5,845 bases of DNA, from contig PBWF01000044.1 of assembly GCA_002728935.1 (NCBI GenBank), positions 60,324 through 66,168 on the forward strand. The letters are read 5' to 3'. Made by a program: the position numbers and the translations under genes. The stretch comes from Gammaproteobacteria bacterium (GTDB lineage Bacteria; Pseudomonadota; Gammaproteobacteria; Pseudomonadales; Azotimanducaceae_A). Shown piece by piece: positions 5,705 to 5,845 of this stretch (within the stretch, counting starts at the first letter, position 1; every line of letters starts with the position of its first letter). The notes beneath the pieces were generated by a model, which was not told where the DNA came from, did no database searches, and was given only the letters and a program-made list of their open reading frames with translations.

Positions 5705-5845
5705 GTTGGTTCTCCAGTTCGCTGTTTCCCTAGACTGCAGACGGCCAGGCTGGAACCTGACGGCAGCATTCATGTGAGACTCCTCACGATACCAACTCCG
5801 GTAGATCGGATTTGGCCAGTTCGCAAGCCTTCGATAGGGTGGCTT

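Larger units (their letters stand above)
5512..5845. other. Region without a confident gene; dense small repeats
   Basis: No long reading frame is visible. A 53-codon frame from ATG 5522 to TAG 5683 lacks a ribosome binding site at its ATG; an AGGAGGAG at 5548-5555 lies inside it, badly spaced for the GTG codons at 5555 and 5567. After that single TAG the same frame is open to the window edge, and the antisense frame from the edge is open for about 48 codons. One of these could be the start of a gene outside the window or a decayed gene. Between 5629 and 5704 there are interleaved inverted repeats and a direct repeat. No tRNA fold, clear terminator or attachment site was found. Confidence 0.5.

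Overview
The window is chromosomal DNA, most likely from a free-living gammaproteobacterium. This is inferred from the Tsp/Prc-type protease with its C-terminal conserved helix, the Mip/FkpA-type periplasmic FKBP, good Shine-Dalgarno sequences and mixed base composition. No insertion sequence, phage gene, CRISPR array, rRNA or convincing tRNA is visible, and the genus cannot be named from sequence alone.

Layout. (1) Positions 1-494, plus strand: the 3' part of a nitroreductase-fold flavoprotein gene. It resembles iodotyrosine deiodinase (IYD) and keeps the Glu/Tyr/Lys set that binds halotyrosine in that family. A strong intrinsic terminator follows at 543-578. (2) Positions 779-3070, minus strand: a carboxy-terminal processing protease (prc/tsp) with signal peptide, PDZ domain, S41 catalytic Ser/Lys pair and an unusual acidic linker before its last helix. 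The reading frame stays open 77 codons further upstream (to 3301), but the signal peptide points to the ATG at 3070. (3) Positions 3071-3689: a long divergent intergenic region with several perfect or near-perfect inverted repeats. (4) Positions 3690-4403, plus strand: a secreted FKBP-type peptidyl-prolyl isomerase. (5) Positions 4473-5186, minus strand, convergent with the FKBP gene: a TTG-initiated pentapeptide-repeat protein whose loop positions and C-terminus resemble Qnr quinolone-resistance proteins. (6) Positions 5248-5511, plus strand, divergent from the pentapeptide gene: a small two-helix membrane protein of unknown function. (7) Positions 5512-5845: no confident gene, but interleaved inverted repeats and a direct repeat suggest a structured RNA or a decayed sequence.

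How the genes relate. The protease and the FKBP both act in the periplasm, one in proteolysis and one in proline isomerisation and chaperoning, so the divergent pair may form a small periplasmic protein-quality module. The flavoprotein and the Qnr-like protein have no obvious link to that role. I do not see a clearly new multi-gene system. The items most worth following are the IYD-like triad, the Qnr-like protein, the dyads between prc and the FKBP gene, and the structured 3' region.
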